In this document: piece after piece, positions 43,279-43,556 of the stretch | How positions within the stretch are numbered: the first letter of the stretch is position 1 | Layout: the number at the start of each line of letters is the position of its first letter | Source of the DNA: Pseudomonas sp. | Lineage (GTDB): Bacteria; Pseudomonadota; Gammaproteobacteria; Pseudomonadales; Pseudomonadaceae | Length of the DNA stretch: 43,556 nt | Direction: 5' to 3' | Assembly (NCBI GenBank): GCA_030656145.1 | Contig: JAUSOF010000079.1 | Span: 1 to 43,556 of the forward strand | Program-made: the position numbers and the translations under genes | Notes under the pieces: model-generated | The model's database searches: none | Told to the model about the DNA's origin: nothing | The model's input: the letters and a program-made list of their open reading frames with translations, nothing else

Positions 43279-43556
43279 CAGCCTTGCGAGCCGATGCCGG
43301 CGTGTGCGGATCGCGTTCTGCCAGCGGTGCGCTCGGCGCACCCTACGCAACCGGCACGCGCCAGGATTACGCAAATATCAGCCTTGCGAGCCGATGCTGG
43401 CGTGTGCATGAATCGCGTTCTGCCAGCGGTGCGCACGGCGCACCCTACGCAACCGGCACGCGCCAGGATTACGCAAATATCAGCCTTGCGAGCCGATGCT
43501 GGCGTGTGCATGAATCGCGTTCTGCCAGCGGTGCGCACGGCGCACCCTACGCAACC
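43279..43556. repeat. Tandem array of about 102-bp repeats with REP-like palindromes
   Basis: Unit 1 is 43279-43378 (100 bases), unit 2 is 43379-43480 (102 bases), and unit 3 runs from 43481 past the window edge. Units 2 and 3 are identical over the visible 76 bases. Unit 1 differs by a few substitutions and a two-base gap. Each unit holds GGTGCGC-3 bases-GCGCACC followed by CTACG (stems at 43326-43342, 43428-43444 and 43530-43546), which resembles a REP palindrome. No spacer separates the units. The copy number is unknown because the array leaves the window. Confidence 0.9.

Noticed and set aside
43242..43538. Minus-strand open frame of 98 codons with a 34-residue repeat
   Set aside because: It only reflects the 102-bp tandem repeats, whose period is divisible by three. 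It has no ribosome-binding site and overlaps the usp gene end.
43279..43556. CRISPR array
   Set aside because: The roughly 102-bp units follow each other with no unique spacers, and there are no cas genes.
43279..43556. Integron attC array
   Set aside because: No gene cassettes lie between the units, no integrase is seen, and the palindrome is a simple REP-like stem rather than an attC layout.

Overview
The window looks like a chromosomal segment of a Pseudomonas-type gammaproteobacterium. It is GC-rich with tightly packed genes, and nearly every protein resembles a Pseudomonas family as I remember it. The order from the QuiP-like acylase through YchJ, OmpA lipoproteins, DinG, the esterase and PdxH to an Mrp/Sha antiporter recalls P. 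aeruginosa PA1032-PA1059. No database was searched. I saw no rRNA, tRNA, complete insertion sequence, prophage or CRISPR array.

Region 1 (1-9090) is mostly housekeeping. It holds the start of an Rnf/Rsx electron-transport operon (rsxA-rsxB-rsxC, minus strand, rsxC cut by the window edge), metG, a divergent apbC/mrp Fe-S carrier gene, a CapB-type cold-shock protein, dcd and nadE. A roughly 500-base gap and a small unrecognised gene follow. Convergent pairs are separated by clear bidirectional terminators.

Region 2 (9091-20334) is rich in envelope genes. A minus-strand four-gene unit runs LEA-type lipoprotein, His-rich SEC-C protein, DUF2489 protein, QuiP-like acylase. Next come ychJ with a methyltransferase-like gene, two tandem OmpA-family lipoproteins, a DUF1145 membrane protein overlapping a secreted collagen-like protein, a CopD-like membrane protein and dinG. 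A perfect 16-bp hairpin buries the ribosome-binding site of the second OmpA lipoprotein.

Region 3 (20335-36162) carries two complete six-gene Mrp (Mnh/Sha/Pha) cation/proton antiporter operons with fused A+B subunits. One is on the minus strand (20335-26081) and one on the plus strand (30436-36162). Between them lie an EstB-like esterase, an OmpA-family lipoprotein, pdxH, a small membrane protein and a glycine-zipper lipoprotein. The two operons differ in subunit length and sequence, so they are not a recent duplication. Together they suggest layered Na+/pH homeostasis.

Region 4 (36163-43556) looks more plastic. An EamA exporter and a PLP-dependent cysteine-synthase-like enzyme lie between two copies of a 22-bp palindromic repeat. 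A truncated GNAT gene, a FAD-dependent oxidoreductase, a lipoprotein, a YebC-family regulator and two tandem universal stress proteins follow. The window ends inside an array of about 102-bp tandem repeats, each with a REP-like palindrome.

I did not find a clearly new multi-gene system. The best leads are the paired divergent Mrp operons, the hairpin-masked ribosome-binding site, the collagen-like protein and the terminal repeat array.
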